Of a stretch of 10,536 nucleotides of DNA, positions 1-6,472 are shown in pieces. The DNA lies in assembly GCA_019347595.1 (NCBI GenBank), contig JAHWLA010000081.1, positions 1-10,536 on the forward strand, given 5' to 3'. The DNA is from Actinomycetota bacterium. Its GTDB lineage: Bacteria > Actinomycetota > Acidimicrobiia > Acidimicrobiales > JAHWLA01. Both the position numbers and the translations under genes were made by a program. The notes under the pieces are model-generated. The model searched no databases, was not told the origin of the DNA, and saw only the letters and a program-made list of their open reading frames with translations. Position 1 is the first letter of the stretch, and each line of letters begins with the position of its first letter.

Positions 1-543
1 GGCGCTGAAGACGCCCGGCACGTCGCTGTACTTCTCCATGGCGTCGGCCTTGAGCGCGGCGGCCAGGGCCACCGCCGTGGTGTCGGAGCCGCCGCGGCCG
101 AGGGTGGTCACGTCGCGCGCCGTCGACACGCCCTGGAAGCCGGCGACGACGGGGACCTTGCCCCCGTTGAGGCACTCGCGCAGGCGGTCGCCCCGCACCT
201 CCAGGATCTTGGCCCGCTCGTGGAAGGTGTCGGTGATGATCCCGGCCTGGCTCCCGGTGAAGGAGTCGGCGGGGACGCCGAGGTCGTGGAGGGCCATGCA
301 CAGCAGGGCCATGGCCTTGCGCTCGCCGGCCGTCAGCAGCATGTCCATCTCGCGCCCGGGGCGAGTGGACGACACCTCGGTGGCCAGGCGGATGAGCTCG
401 TCGGTCTCCTTGCCCATGGCGCTGACGACGACGACCACGTCGTGGCCCTGGCGGCGGGTGCGGGCCACGTGGTCGGCCACGGCGCGGATGCGTTCGGCGT
501 CGGCCACCGAGGTGCCGCCGAACTTCTGGACGAAGAGTGCCAC
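1..543 (-). CDS. ask: Aspartate kinase, N-terminal part (gene runs off the left edge)
   Basis: Aspartate kinase phosphorylates L-aspartate with ATP, the first step to lysine, threonine, methionine and diaminopimelate; it acts in the cytosol. The 181 visible codons read MALFVQKFGGTSVADAERIR at the start, the family's KFGGTSV nucleotide-binding signature. Further on come the typical segments DMLLTAGERKAMALL (about residues 67-81), SFTGSQAG (about 94-101), the GRGGSDTTA phosphate/aspartate-binding motif (about 150-158) and KYSDVPGVFSA at the window edge. The family is usually about 400-420 residues, so the end of the kinase domain and the two regulatory ACT domains lie outside. The GTG start at 541-543 is chosen because the protein homology begins exactly there and a -10-like TACGCT sits six bases upstream with no Shine-Dalgarno. 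It is divergent from the cyclophilin genes. The identity is clear; whether the kinase is feedback-inhibited cannot be judged without the ACT region. Confidence 0.96.
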   Translation of the reverse strand, partial: MALFVQKFGGTSVADAERIRAVADHVARTRRQGHDVVVVVSAMGKETDELIRLATEVSSTRPGREMDMLLTAGERKAMALLCMALHDLGVPADSFTGSQAGIITDTFHERAKILEVRGDRLRECLNGGKVPVVAGFQGVSTARDVTTLGRGGSDTTAVALAAALKADAMEKYSDVPGVFSA

Positions 544-549
544 GGGGCG

Positions 550-555
550 AGCGTA
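550..555 (-). promoter_or_regulatory. Leaderless -10 box for aspartate kinase
   Basis: On the minus strand TACGCT matches the actinobacterial -10 pattern TANNNT and ends six bases before the GTG start. That spacing would put the transcription start at the start codon itself. No convincing -35 is visible at 16-19 bases upstream. The same arrangement recurs at four other genes in the window. Confidence 0.55.
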
Positions 556-617
556 GCGGGGCCGTTCCGCGGCCCTACAGGCAACCGCCCGACCCGACCT
601 CGCATCGGTGGCCCGGC

Positions 618-623
618 TACCTT
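618..623 (+). promoter_or_regulatory. Leaderless -10 box for the first cyclophilin gene
   Basis: TACCTT fits TANNNT and lies eight bases before the GTG at 632. It would be inside the coding region if the upstream in-frame GTG at 608 were used, so it argues for 632 as the true start. No Shine-Dalgarno precedes 632 and no clear -35 is seen. Confidence 0.5.
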
Positions 624-631
624 GGCGCCCC

Positions 632-1465
632 GTGCCCACCCAGAAGCGTGAACGGAAACGGCAGGGGCGCCACGCCCGTCAGGAGTACCTCCAGGCGCAG
701 CGGCGCAAGGCGAAGCTTCGACGCCAGGCGACCATGGTCGTCATCGCGGTGGCGCTGGTGGTGGGGGCGGCCATGTTCTTCAGCCGCGGCGACGACACTC
801 CGCCGACCACCAGCACGACGGTGGCGGGCGCCATCCCCCGGGCGGAGCCGGTGGCCGACGACAACAAGATCACGGGCGACACGCCGTGCCCGCCGGCCGA
901 CGGCAGCGCCGAGCCCGTCTACTCCTTCGAGAAGCCCCCGCCCATGTGCATCGACCCGTCGAAGACGTACGTGGCCACAATGCACACCAACCAGGGCGTC
1001 ATCGACATCACCCTCGACACCGAGAAGACGCCGATCACGGCCAACAACTTCGTGGTGCTCTCGCGCTATCACTACTACGACGGCACGGCCCTGTTCCGCA
1101 CCAACACGGGGATCGCCATCATCCAGGGCGGCTCGCCCCACACGCAGTTCAACGACGATCCCGGCCCCGGCTACACAATCCCGGACGAGGGGTCGGGCTT
1201 CAAGTACACCGAGGGCGACCTGGTAATGGCGCGCTCGCAGGGCCCCAACAGCGCCAGTGCCCAGTTCTTCTTCGCCGCCGGGCCGGAGACGTCGCAGCTC
1301 GACGGCCAGGGCACCTACGTGACGTTCGGCAAGGTGTCGAGCGGCATGGACGTGGTGAAGAAGATCCTGGGGCTGCACAAGGACGACCCCGCCGCGGGCT
1401 CCCCCGGCGAGGGCGGCCCCGCCGAGCTCGTCATCATCGAACGCATCACGATCACGGAGAAGTAG
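632..1465 (+). CDS. Membrane-anchored cyclophilin-type peptidyl-prolyl isomerase, divergent active site
   Basis: The 277-residue protein has a strongly basic N-terminus (about residues 1-33, rich in Arg, Lys and Gln), one membrane segment (about 34-50, VVIAVALVVGAAMFF), a Thr/Pro-rich linker and a cyclophilin domain from about residue 106 to the end. The domain is recognised by NQGVIDITLD, the QGGS turn, SASAQFF and FGKVSSGMDVV. With positive charges at the N-terminus, the domain should face outside, suggesting a role in folding exported proteins. Two cysteines (about 86 and 106) in the outer part could pair. The active-site stretch is altered: the usual FHRxIPGF reads LFRTNTGIA, keeping the Arg and the Gln of QGG but losing the His and the Phe, with one residue inserted. 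Catalysis may be weak. GTG 632 is preferred over GTG 608 because a -10-like box lies between them. The next gene is a tandem paralogue five bases downstream. Confidence 0.88.
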   Translation: MPTQKRERKRQGRHARQEYLQAQRRKAKLRRQATMVVIAVALVVGAAMFFSRGDDTPPTTSTTVAGAIPRAEPVADDNKITGDTPCPPADGSAEPVYSFEKPPPMCIDPSKTYVATMHTNQGVIDITLDTEKTPITANNFVVLSRYHYYDGTALFRTNTGIAIIQGGSPHTQFNDDPGPGYTIPDEGSGFKYTEGDLVMARSQGPNSASAQFFFAAGPETSQLDGQGTYVTFGKVSSGMDVVKKILGLHKDDPAAGSPGEGGPAELVIIERITITEK

Positions 1466-1470
1466 CGCGC

Positions 1471-1989
1471 ATGGCCCAACGCTGGAACGCCCCGCCCGCC
1501 ATGGAGATCGACCCGTCGAAGCGGTACACGGCCGAGATGGTCACCTCGCACGGGACCATGAAGCTCGCCCTCGATCCCGTCGCCGCCCCCAAGACGGTGA
1601 ACAGCTTCGTGTTCCTGGCCCGCCAGGGCTTCTACGACGGGGTGACATTCCACCGGATCATCCCCGGCTTCGTGCTCCAGGGCGGCGACCCCACGGGCAC
1701 GGGCACAGGCGGCCCCGGCTACAGCTTCGAGGACGAGCTGCCGGCGCCCGGTCGCTACGAGCTGGGCTCGCTGGCCATGGCCAACGCGGGGCCGAACACC
1801 AACGGCAGCCAGTTCTTCGTGATCAGCGGGCCCGACGGCATGCGCCTGCCCCCGCAGTACTCGCTGTTCGGCAAGGTGGTGGCCGGGCTCGACGTGGTGA
1901 CAAAGATCGATGCGCTGGGCAGCCGCTCCGGCCAGCCGTCCGAGCGCGTGGTCATCGAGTCGGTCACCGTCGCCGAACACGACGACTGA
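1471..1989 (+). CDS. Soluble cyclophilin-type peptidyl-prolyl cis-trans isomerase
   Basis: The 172-residue protein is a complete single-domain cyclophilin that catalyses cis-trans isomerisation of peptidyl-proline bonds, presumably in the cytosol because there is no signal peptide or membrane segment. The active-site segment FHRIIPGFVLQGGDP (residues 60-74) is intact, with Arg62, Phe67 and Gln70 in the catalytic positions; LAMANAGPNTNGSQFF (101-116) is also standard. The tryptophan that binds cyclosporin in human CypA is replaced by Tyr130, as in many bacterial members. The ATG is five bases after the preceding stop, with GGAGA about ten bases upstream as ribosome binding site. Both tandem proteins share an unusual lead-in to the domain (PP-x-M-x-IDPSK-x-Y), which supports origin by duplication. 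They form one transcription unit that ends at the hairpin four bases after this stop. Confidence 0.95.
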   Translation: MAQRWNAPPAMEIDPSKRYTAEMVTSHGTMKLALDPVAAPKTVNSFVFLARQGFYDGVTFHRIIPGFVLQGGDPTGTGTGGPGYSFEDELPAPGRYELGSLAMANAGPNTNGSQFFVISGPDGMRLPPQYSLFGKVVAGLDVVTKIDALGSRSGQPSERVVIESVTVAEHDD

Positions 1990-1993
1990 CGCT

Positions 1994-2045
1994 CGTTCTG
2001 GTCCGTAGATCCGGCGCTGTGGCGCCGGATCTACGGACCAGAACG
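1994..2045 (+). terminator. Perfect 24-bp-arm hairpin between convergent genes
   Basis: The arms at 1994-2017 and 2022-2045 are exact reverse complements around a four-base TGTG loop. The hairpin starts four bases after the cyclophilin stop and ends eight bases before the stop of the convergent membrane-protein gene. There is no U-tract on either side. It is best read as a bidirectional U-less terminator, though such a long perfect palindrome could also belong to a dispersed repeat family. Confidence 0.75.
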
Positions 2046-2053
2046 GCGGGTTG

Positions 2054-2797
2054 CTAGGTGGTGCGGGGGCGGAACGGGGTGGGGTTGGCCCGCAGTATCC
2101 GCGCCAGCCACGACGCCACGCTGACGAACAGCACCATCGCCAGCAGGCGGGGGATCGTCCCGTTGTCCTCGCGTTTCGGCGGGGGCTCCACCGGCACCGA
2201 CGCCAGCTCCGCCCGCTGGGCCTCCGCCATTGTCACCGCGGGCTCGATCGGCGGGTAGCTCTGGAAGCCCGCCACCACCACGATCGCCATCACCGGCCCC
2301 CGTTGCAGCACCACCTCCCGCTGGGCGGGGTTGGTGCGGTCCGGTGTGGGAGGCCCCCGTTCGAACCCGGCGGCCTGGGGCACGCCGGGGATGGGGAACG
2401 GCGTCGTCGTCTTCTGGCGCCCTTGCAGGAACCCGCGCAGGAACGCCTCGGCGTCGGCCTGGGTGGTGAACTCCAGCAGCACGGTGATGATGACGTCGCC
2501 GGTGTCGCCCTTGCTCCATGCCTTCGAGAAGCCGTCGGCGAACCCCGCATCCTGGAGCATCTCCGCCGTCACCCGGCCCGACTGGTCGAGCACGGCGGCG
2601 GCCGCGGCGGCGTCGAGCGGGCCGAGACGCCCCGGTTGGTCCTCCAGCGGCGTGAACCCGGGGGGCACCGTCTCCGGAACCAGTGTGGTGAGGTCGATCG
2701 GCGCAGGCGTTTCGTCGTCCTGCGCCCATGCCGCCGGCGCGACGGCCGAGGCCACCACCGACGAGAAGGCCACGGCCAGTGCGGCGAGCGCCCTCAC
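2054..2797 (-). CDS. Secreted, C-terminally membrane-anchored protein of unknown function
   Basis: I do not recognise a family. The 247-residue product begins with a signal peptide (about 1-25, hydrophobic Ala/Val/Leu core ending in AWA before QDDE). An outer region of about 185 residues follows, with alternating strand- and helix-like segments (for example GDVIITVLLEF at about 100-110, then an acidic/Ala helix at 113-126, and later PVMAIVVVAGF at about 168-178). Next come a Pro-rich linker and one hydrophobic segment (about 214-235) followed by a short basic tail. This predicts an extracytoplasmic domain tethered at its C-terminus. The GTG start overlaps the stop of the upstream S51-like gene (GTGA), so the two are probably translated together; the signal peptide starts exactly there, which supports that start. 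The strand-helix layout resembles small actinobacterial sensor or lipoprotein domains, but no specific assignment is justified. Confidence 0.8.
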   Translation of the reverse strand: MRALAALAVAFSSVVASAVAPAAWAQDDETPAPIDLTTLVPETVPPGFTPLEDQPGRLGPLDAAAAAAVLDQSGRVTAEMLQDAGFADGFSKAWSKGDTGDVIITVLLEFTTQADAEAFLRGFLQGRQKTTTPFPIPGVPQAAGFERGPPTPDRTNPAQREVVLQRGPVMAIVVVAGFQSYPPIEPAVTMAEAQRAELASVPVEPPPKREDNGTIPRLLAMVLFVSVASWLARILRANPTPFRPRTT

Positions 2798-3459
2798 CGG
2801 GGCAACGCACCGAGGTCGGCGGCCTTCCCGTCGACGTAGACGTCGACCGTCCCCAGCCCCGCCGCCCGCCAGGTGCCGTCGGGCTCGCGGATCAGCGCCG
2901 TCTGCTCGTGGATGCCGACCACCGGCAGGCCCCGTGGCGCCAGGTCGAGCGTCCGCTTGGCCTTGTCGTGCGACCAGCCGTCGAAGTGCGGGATGACGGC
3001 GAGCTGCTCGACCAGCCCGAGCCCGACCGTGAAGGCGCCGCCCCGGGGGTCGACCATGGGGTCGGTGAGCACCATGGCGCCCGCCGCCGACCCGGCGATG
3101 ACCGCCCCGTTCTGCCACGCCTCCAGCAACGCCTCCCACACCGGCGAGGCCTTGAGCACGGAGCGCAGGTGCATGACGGAGCCGCCCGACAGGTAGAGGA
3201 ACCGGCTCGCCCGCACGGCGTCGGCCAATGCCGCGTCCTCGGCGTCGCGCCGGGTGAGCACGGGCAACGCCCGCACTTCGGCGTTCAGGACGGTGAAGTG
3301 CTTGGCCGCCTCGTCGACCATCCGCTCGGGATGCTCGTAGGCCGCCGCGGTCGGGAGCACCGTCACCTCGTTGCCCCCCGAGGCCCGGACGAGGTCGGCG
3401 TCGAAGGCGCAGCCCTCCCGCCATTCGTTCCCGCCGACGAGTGCGATCGTCCCGCTCAT
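2794..3459 (-). CDS. Peptidase S51 / type 1 glutamine amidotransferase-like protein, probable pseudoenzyme
   Basis: The 221-residue protein has the layout of the S51 family (dipeptidase E and cyanophycinase): a first strand IALVGGNEW (5-13), VTVLPTAAA (32-40), the turn LYLSGGSVMHLRSVL (88-102), the nucleophile-elbow region VIAGSAAGAMVL (120-131), IPHFDGW (156-162) and VVGIHEQTALI (180-190). In E. coli PepE and cyanophycinases the elbow is GxSAGA with the catalytic serine before AGA. Here it reads GSAAGA, so that position is Ala125 (codon GCG at 3085-3087). Ser124 is one residue early. Peptidase activity is therefore doubtful unless Ser124 takes over. The ATG at 3457-3459 lies eight bases after a -10-like box, without Shine-Dalgarno. 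It overlaps the membrane-protein gene downstream by GTGA and is divergent from the dehydrogenase gene. Family membership is confident; function is not. Confidence 0.85.
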   Translation of the reverse strand: MSGTIALVGGNEWREGCAFDADLVRASGGNEVTVLPTAAAYEHPERMVDEAAKHFTVLNAEVRALPVLTRRDAEDAALADAVRASRFLYLSGGSVMHLRSVLKASPVWEALLEAWQNGAVIAGSAAGAMVLTDPMVDPRGGAFTVGLGLVEQLAVIPHFDGWSHDKAKRTLDLAPRGLPVVGIHEQTALIREPDGTWRAAGLGTVDVYVDGKAADLGALPR

Positions 3460-3467
3460 GGGCCACG

Positions 3468-3473
3468 ACGGTA
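3468..3473 (-). promoter_or_regulatory. Leaderless -10 box for the S51-like gene
   Basis: TACCGT on the minus strand lies eight bases before the ATG at 3459. It fits the TANNNT pattern, and no ribosome binding site precedes the ATG. Together with the box at 3511-3516 it makes this 63-base gap a back-to-back promoter region. Confidence 0.5.
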
Positions 3474-3498
3474 CAGGCGTGGCAAATGGAGCGAGGGA

Positions 3499-3514
3499 GC
3501 TACCGGTCGGTAGC
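3499..3514 (+). promoter_or_regulatory. Operator-like palindrome over the dehydrogenase promoter
   Basis: GCTACCG and CGGTAGC form perfect 7-bp arms around a two-base GT centre. The right arm covers the first four bases of the -10 box TAGCCT, so a bound protein would block RNA polymerase. Size and half-site type (TACCG...CGGTA) resemble operators of TetR-family regulators that sense acyl-CoA compounds, which would suit the genes it precedes. No regulator gene lies in the window, so the assignment is inference. Confidence 0.5.
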
Positions 3515-3516
3515 CT
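3511..3516 (+). promoter_or_regulatory. Leaderless -10 box for the dehydrogenase-mutase operon
   Basis: TAGCCT fits TANNNT and ends six bases before the ATG at 3523, with no Shine-Dalgarno. It overlaps the palindrome at 3499-3514. Confidence 0.55.
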
Positions 3517-3522
3517 GCGGGC

Positions 3523-4377
3523 ATGTCGATCAAGCGGGTGGGAATCGTCGGGTCCGGGATCATGGGTTCGGGCATCGCCGAGGTGGCGGCCAAGACCGGC
3601 CACGAGGTCGTCCTGCGGTCGCGGCAGCAGGCCACGGCCGACGCCATGGTGGCGAGCCTGGAGAAGTCGCTGGGCAAGCAGGTGGACAAGGGGCGCCTGT
3701 CCGAGGAGGACCGCGACGCCACGCTGGCCCGGGTGTCGGCCACCACCGATCTGGCCGCGCTGGCCGAGTGCGACCTGGTGATCGAGTCGATCGTGGAGGA
3801 CCTCGGCCCCAAGAAGGCGCTGTTCAACGAGCTCGACCAGGTCTGCAAGGACCACACCATCCTGGCCACCAACACCTCCACCCTTCCCGTCGTCGAGATG
3901 GCGATGGAGACGAGCAGGGCCGACAAGGTGTGCGGTGTGCACTTCTTCAACCCGGCGCCCGTCATGTCGCTGGTGGAGATCGTGCGGCCGCTGACCGCCT
4001 CCGACGAGACGATCGCCACGGCGCGCACGTTCGTGGAGGCATGCGGCAAGACGGCCGTGGAGGTCAAGGACCAGGCGGGCTTCATCGTCAACGCCCTGCT
4101 GTTCCCGTACCTCAACAACGCCATTCGGCTGCTGGAGCAGGGCGTGGCCACCAAGGAGGACATCGACGAGGCCATGAAGGGAGGGTGCGGGTTCCCCATG
4201 GGGCCATTCGCCCTGCTCGACCTCGTGGGCCTCGACACCAGCCTGGCCATCCTCGAGGCGCTCTACGCCGAGTTCCGAGATCCCAACTACGCGGCCGTGC
4301 CGCTGCTCAAGCGCATGGTGGCGGCCGACACGCTGGGCCGGAAGTCGGGCCGAGGCTTCTACGATTACCGGCGGTGA
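3523..4377 (+). CDS. hbd: 3-hydroxyacyl-CoA (3-hydroxybutyryl-CoA) dehydrogenase
   Basis: The 284-residue enzyme oxidises or forms (S)-3-hydroxyacyl-CoA with NAD(P), linking acetoacetyl-CoA and 3-hydroxybutyryl-CoA. It is cytosolic. The N-terminal Rossmann domain opens with VGIVGSGIMGSGIAE (GxGxxG at residues 10-15). Catalytic residues fall in the expected places: Ser119 in NTSTLPV, His140 in GVHFFNP, Glu152 in VEIVRP and Asn190 in IVNALL. The C-terminal dimerisation domain has FPMGPFALLDLVGLDT and the closing KSGRGFYDY motif. Length is normal for single-function HBD/PaaH/FadB2-type enzymes, with no hydratase domain fused. A -10 box six bases before the ATG indicates leaderless expression, and a palindromic operator overlaps it. 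The mutase gene starts six bases after the stop in the same reading frame. In this context a role around crotonyl-CoA supply is likely; fatty-acid or phenylacetate degradation is the alternative. Confidence 0.95.
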   Translation: MSIKRVGIVGSGIMGSGIAEVAAKTGHEVVLRSRQQATADAMVASLEKSLGKQVDKGRLSEEDRDATLARVSATTDLAALAECDLVIESIVEDLGPKKALFNELDQVCKDHTILATNTSTLPVVEMAMETSRADKVCGVHFFNPAPVMSLVEIVRPLTASDETIATARTFVEACGKTAVEVKDQAGFIVNALLFPYLNNAIRLLEQGVATKEDIDEAMKGGCGFPMGPFALLDLVGLDTSLAILEALYAEFRDPNYAAVPLLKRMVAADTLGRKSGRGFYDYRR

Positions 4378-4383
4378 TCGACG

Positions 4384-6327
4384 ATGGCTGACCGTCCCTG
4401 GGTGATGCGGACGTACTCGGGCCACTCCACCGCCCGGGCATCCAACGAGCTCTACCGCACCAACCTGGCCAAGGGACAGACGGGCCTGTCGATCGCCTTC
4501 GACCTGCCCACCCAGACGGGCTACGACCCCGACGCCGAGGAGGCCCGGGGCGAGGTCGGCAAGGTCGGCGTGCCCGTGGCCCACCTGGGGCACATGAAGC
4601 AGCTCCTCGACGGCATCCCCGTGGGCGAGATGAACGCGTCGATGACGATCAACGCCCCCGCCATGTGGCTGCTCGGCCTCTACATCGCCAACGCCCAGGA
4701 CAACGGGGTCGACCCTGGGGTCCTCCAGGGCACCACCCAGAACGACATCGTCAAGGAGTACCTGTCGCGGGGGACCTACATCTTCCCGCCGGGGCCCAGC
4801 CGGCGGTCGACGGTCGACACCATCGCCTACACCGTCCGCCACGTCCCCAAGTGGAACCCCATCAACGTCTGCTCGTACCACCTCCAGGAGGCGGGAGCCA
4901 CGCCGGTGCAGGAGCTGGCCTACGCGCTGGCCACGGCCGTGGGCGTGCTCGATGCCGTGCGGGACTCGGGCCAGGTCGCCGAGGACGACATGCCGTCGGT
5001 GGTGGGGCGCATCTCGTTCTTCTGCAACGCGGGCATCCGCTTCGTGGAGGAGACCTGCAAGATGCGGGCCTTCACCAAGCTGTGGGACCGCATCTGCCTG
5101 GAGCGCTACGGCGTGCAGGACCCCAAGCTGCGCCGCTTCCGCTACGGCGTGCAGGTCAACTCGTTGGGGCTCACCGAGACGCAGCCCGAGAACAACGTGC
5201 AGCGCATCGTGCTGGAGGCGCTCGGGGTCACGCTGTCGCGCGACGCCCGGGCCCGGTCGATCCAGTTGCCCGCGTGGAACGAGGCGCTGGGCCTCCCCCG
5301 CCCGTGGGACCAGCAGTGGTCGTTGCGCATCCAGCAGGTGCTGGCCTTCGAGACCGACCTGTTGGAGTACGACGACATCTTCGAGGGCTCCCACGTCATC
5401 GAGGCGAAGACGAATGAGCTCATGGAGGCGGCCACGGCCGAGCTCGACGAGGTGCTCGCCATGGGCGGCGCCTTCGAGGCCATCGAGGAGCTGAAGACCC
5501 GGCTGGTGCGCAGCCAGGCCGAGCGCACGGCCCGCATCGAGCGGGGCGAGCTCAAGGTGGTCGGCGTCAACTGCTTCACGTCGACGGCGGACTCGCCGTT
5601 GGGCGGCGAGGAAGCGATCCTCAAGGTCGACCCCGCCGTCGAGGCGGAGATGCGGGCCGACGTGGCCGAATGGCGTGCCGGCCGCGACGAGGCCGCCGTG
5701 CAGCGGGCGCTCGACGAGCTGCGCCGGGTGGCTTCGACCGACGAGAACCTCATGCCCGCCACCATCGCCCTGGCTCATGCGGGCGGCACCACCGGCGAAT
5801 GGGCGGGGGCGCTGCGCGAGGTGTTCGGCGAGTACCGGGCGCCCACGGGCGTAGGCGGGGCGGTCGGGCAGCGGGGCGGCACCATGGACGACGTGCTGGC
5901 CCGCGTGCACGCCATGGCGGGCGGCCCGCCCCGGCTGCTGGTGGCCAAGCCCGGGCTCGACGGCCACTCCAACGGAGCCGAGCAGGTGGCCGTGGCCGCT
6001 CGCGATGCGGGCTTCGAGGTCGTGTACCAGGGCATTCGGCTCACCCCCGAGCAGATCGCGGCGGCGGCTCGTGACGAGGACGTCGACGTGATCGGGTTGT
6101 CGATCCTGTCCGGCAGCCACCTGGAGCTCGTGCCCGAGGTGCTGCGCCGGTTGAAGGAGGCAGGCGTCGAGGCGCCGGTGGTGGTGGGCGGGATCATCCC
6201 CGAGGGCGACCAGCCCAAGCTGGCCGAGCTGGGGGTGGCGGCGGTCTATACGCCCAAGGACTTCGAGTTCACCCGCATGATGGGCGACCTGGTCGGCGTC
6301 GTCGAACGCCACCGCGCCACCCCCTGA
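4384..6327 (+). CDS. meaA: Ethylmalonyl-CoA mutase / MeaA-type B12-dependent acyl-CoA mutase
   Basis: The 647-residue protein fuses a mutase TIM-barrel (about 1-440) to a C-terminal cobalamin-binding domain (about 515-645). The sequence RPWVMRTYSGHSTARASN followed by GQTGLSIAFDLPTQTGYD is the MeaA/Ecm signature, unlike the classical methylmalonyl-CoA mutase large subunit. Other typical segments are GTTQNDIVKEYLSRG, WNPINVCSYHLQEAGATPVQE and LPAWNEALGLPRPWDQQWS. In the B12 domain the base-off motif is complete: Asp526-x-His528-x-x-Gly531 with His528 as cobalt ligand, Ser573-x-Leu575, and Gly602-Gly603. Ecm converts ethylmalonyl-CoA to methylsuccinyl-CoA by radical rearrangement in the ethylmalonyl-CoA pathway of acetate assimilation. 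The start is close to the first conserved residue and six bases after the dehydrogenase stop, so both are surely co-transcribed. Substrate was assigned by family resemblance only; a related isobutyryl- or methylmalonyl-type activity is not excluded. Confidence 0.93.
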   Translation: MADRPWVMRTYSGHSTARASNELYRTNLAKGQTGLSIAFDLPTQTGYDPDAEEARGEVGKVGVPVAHLGHMKQLLDGIPVGEMNASMTINAPAMWLLGLYIANAQDNGVDPGVLQGTTQNDIVKEYLSRGTYIFPPGPSRRSTVDTIAYTVRHVPKWNPINVCSYHLQEAGATPVQELAYALATAVGVLDAVRDSGQVAEDDMPSVVGRISFFCNAGIRFVEETCKMRAFTKLWDRICLERYGVQDPKLRRFRYGVQVNSLGLTETQPENNVQRIVLEALGVTLSRDARARSIQLPAWNEALGLPRPWDQQWSLRIQQVLAFETDLLEYDDIFEGSHVIEAKTNELMEAATAELDEVLAMGGAFEAIEELKTRLVRSQAERTARIERGELKVVGVNCFTSTADSPLGGEEAILKVDPAVEAEMRADVAEWRAGRDEAAVQRALDELRRVASTDENLMPATIALAHAGGTTGEWAGALREVFGEYRAPTGVGGAVGQRGGTMDDVLARVHAMAGGPPRLLVAKPGLDGHSNGAEQVAVAARDAGFEVVYQGIRLTPEQIAAAARDEDVDVIGLSILSGSHLELVPEVLRRLKEAGVEAPVVVGGIIPEGDQPKLAELGVAAVYTPKDFEFTRMMGDLVGVVERHRATP

Positions 6328-6330
6328 GCG

Positions 6331-6380
6331 CGAAGTGTGCGAGTTGAGGCCGCTGGAGCGCCCCAACTCCGCACACTTCG
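6331..6380 (+). repeat. Hairpin repeat, copy 1, just after the mutase stop
   Basis: The arms at 6331-6350 and 6361-6380 pair over CGAAGTGTGC and GAGTTG with one bulged base and a few end mismatches, around a ten-base loop. The element starts three bases after the mutase stop. Its right arm is 19/20 identical to that of copy 2 at 7242-7261. It probably works as a U-less terminator and belongs to a repeat family. Confidence 0.75.
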
Positions 6381-6472
6381 ATGCGCCGGGCACTGTCCGT
6401 AGCCAGGAATCGGCCTCGGCACCCCCGAAAGAACTAGTGAATCGCGGGGCTGGGCGCGCCGATGGGAGAGGG

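Noticed and set aside
608..631. Upstream in-frame GTG at 608 as start of the first cyclophilin
   Set aside because: The -10-like box lies inside this extension and the added eight residues do not look conserved; GTG 632 fits better.
6335..6472. Extended N-terminus of the degenerate GGDEF protein from the GTG at 6335 or 6440
   Set aside because: The first lies in the hairpin repeat; ATG 6473 has a GGGAG site and is followed at once by the membrane segment.
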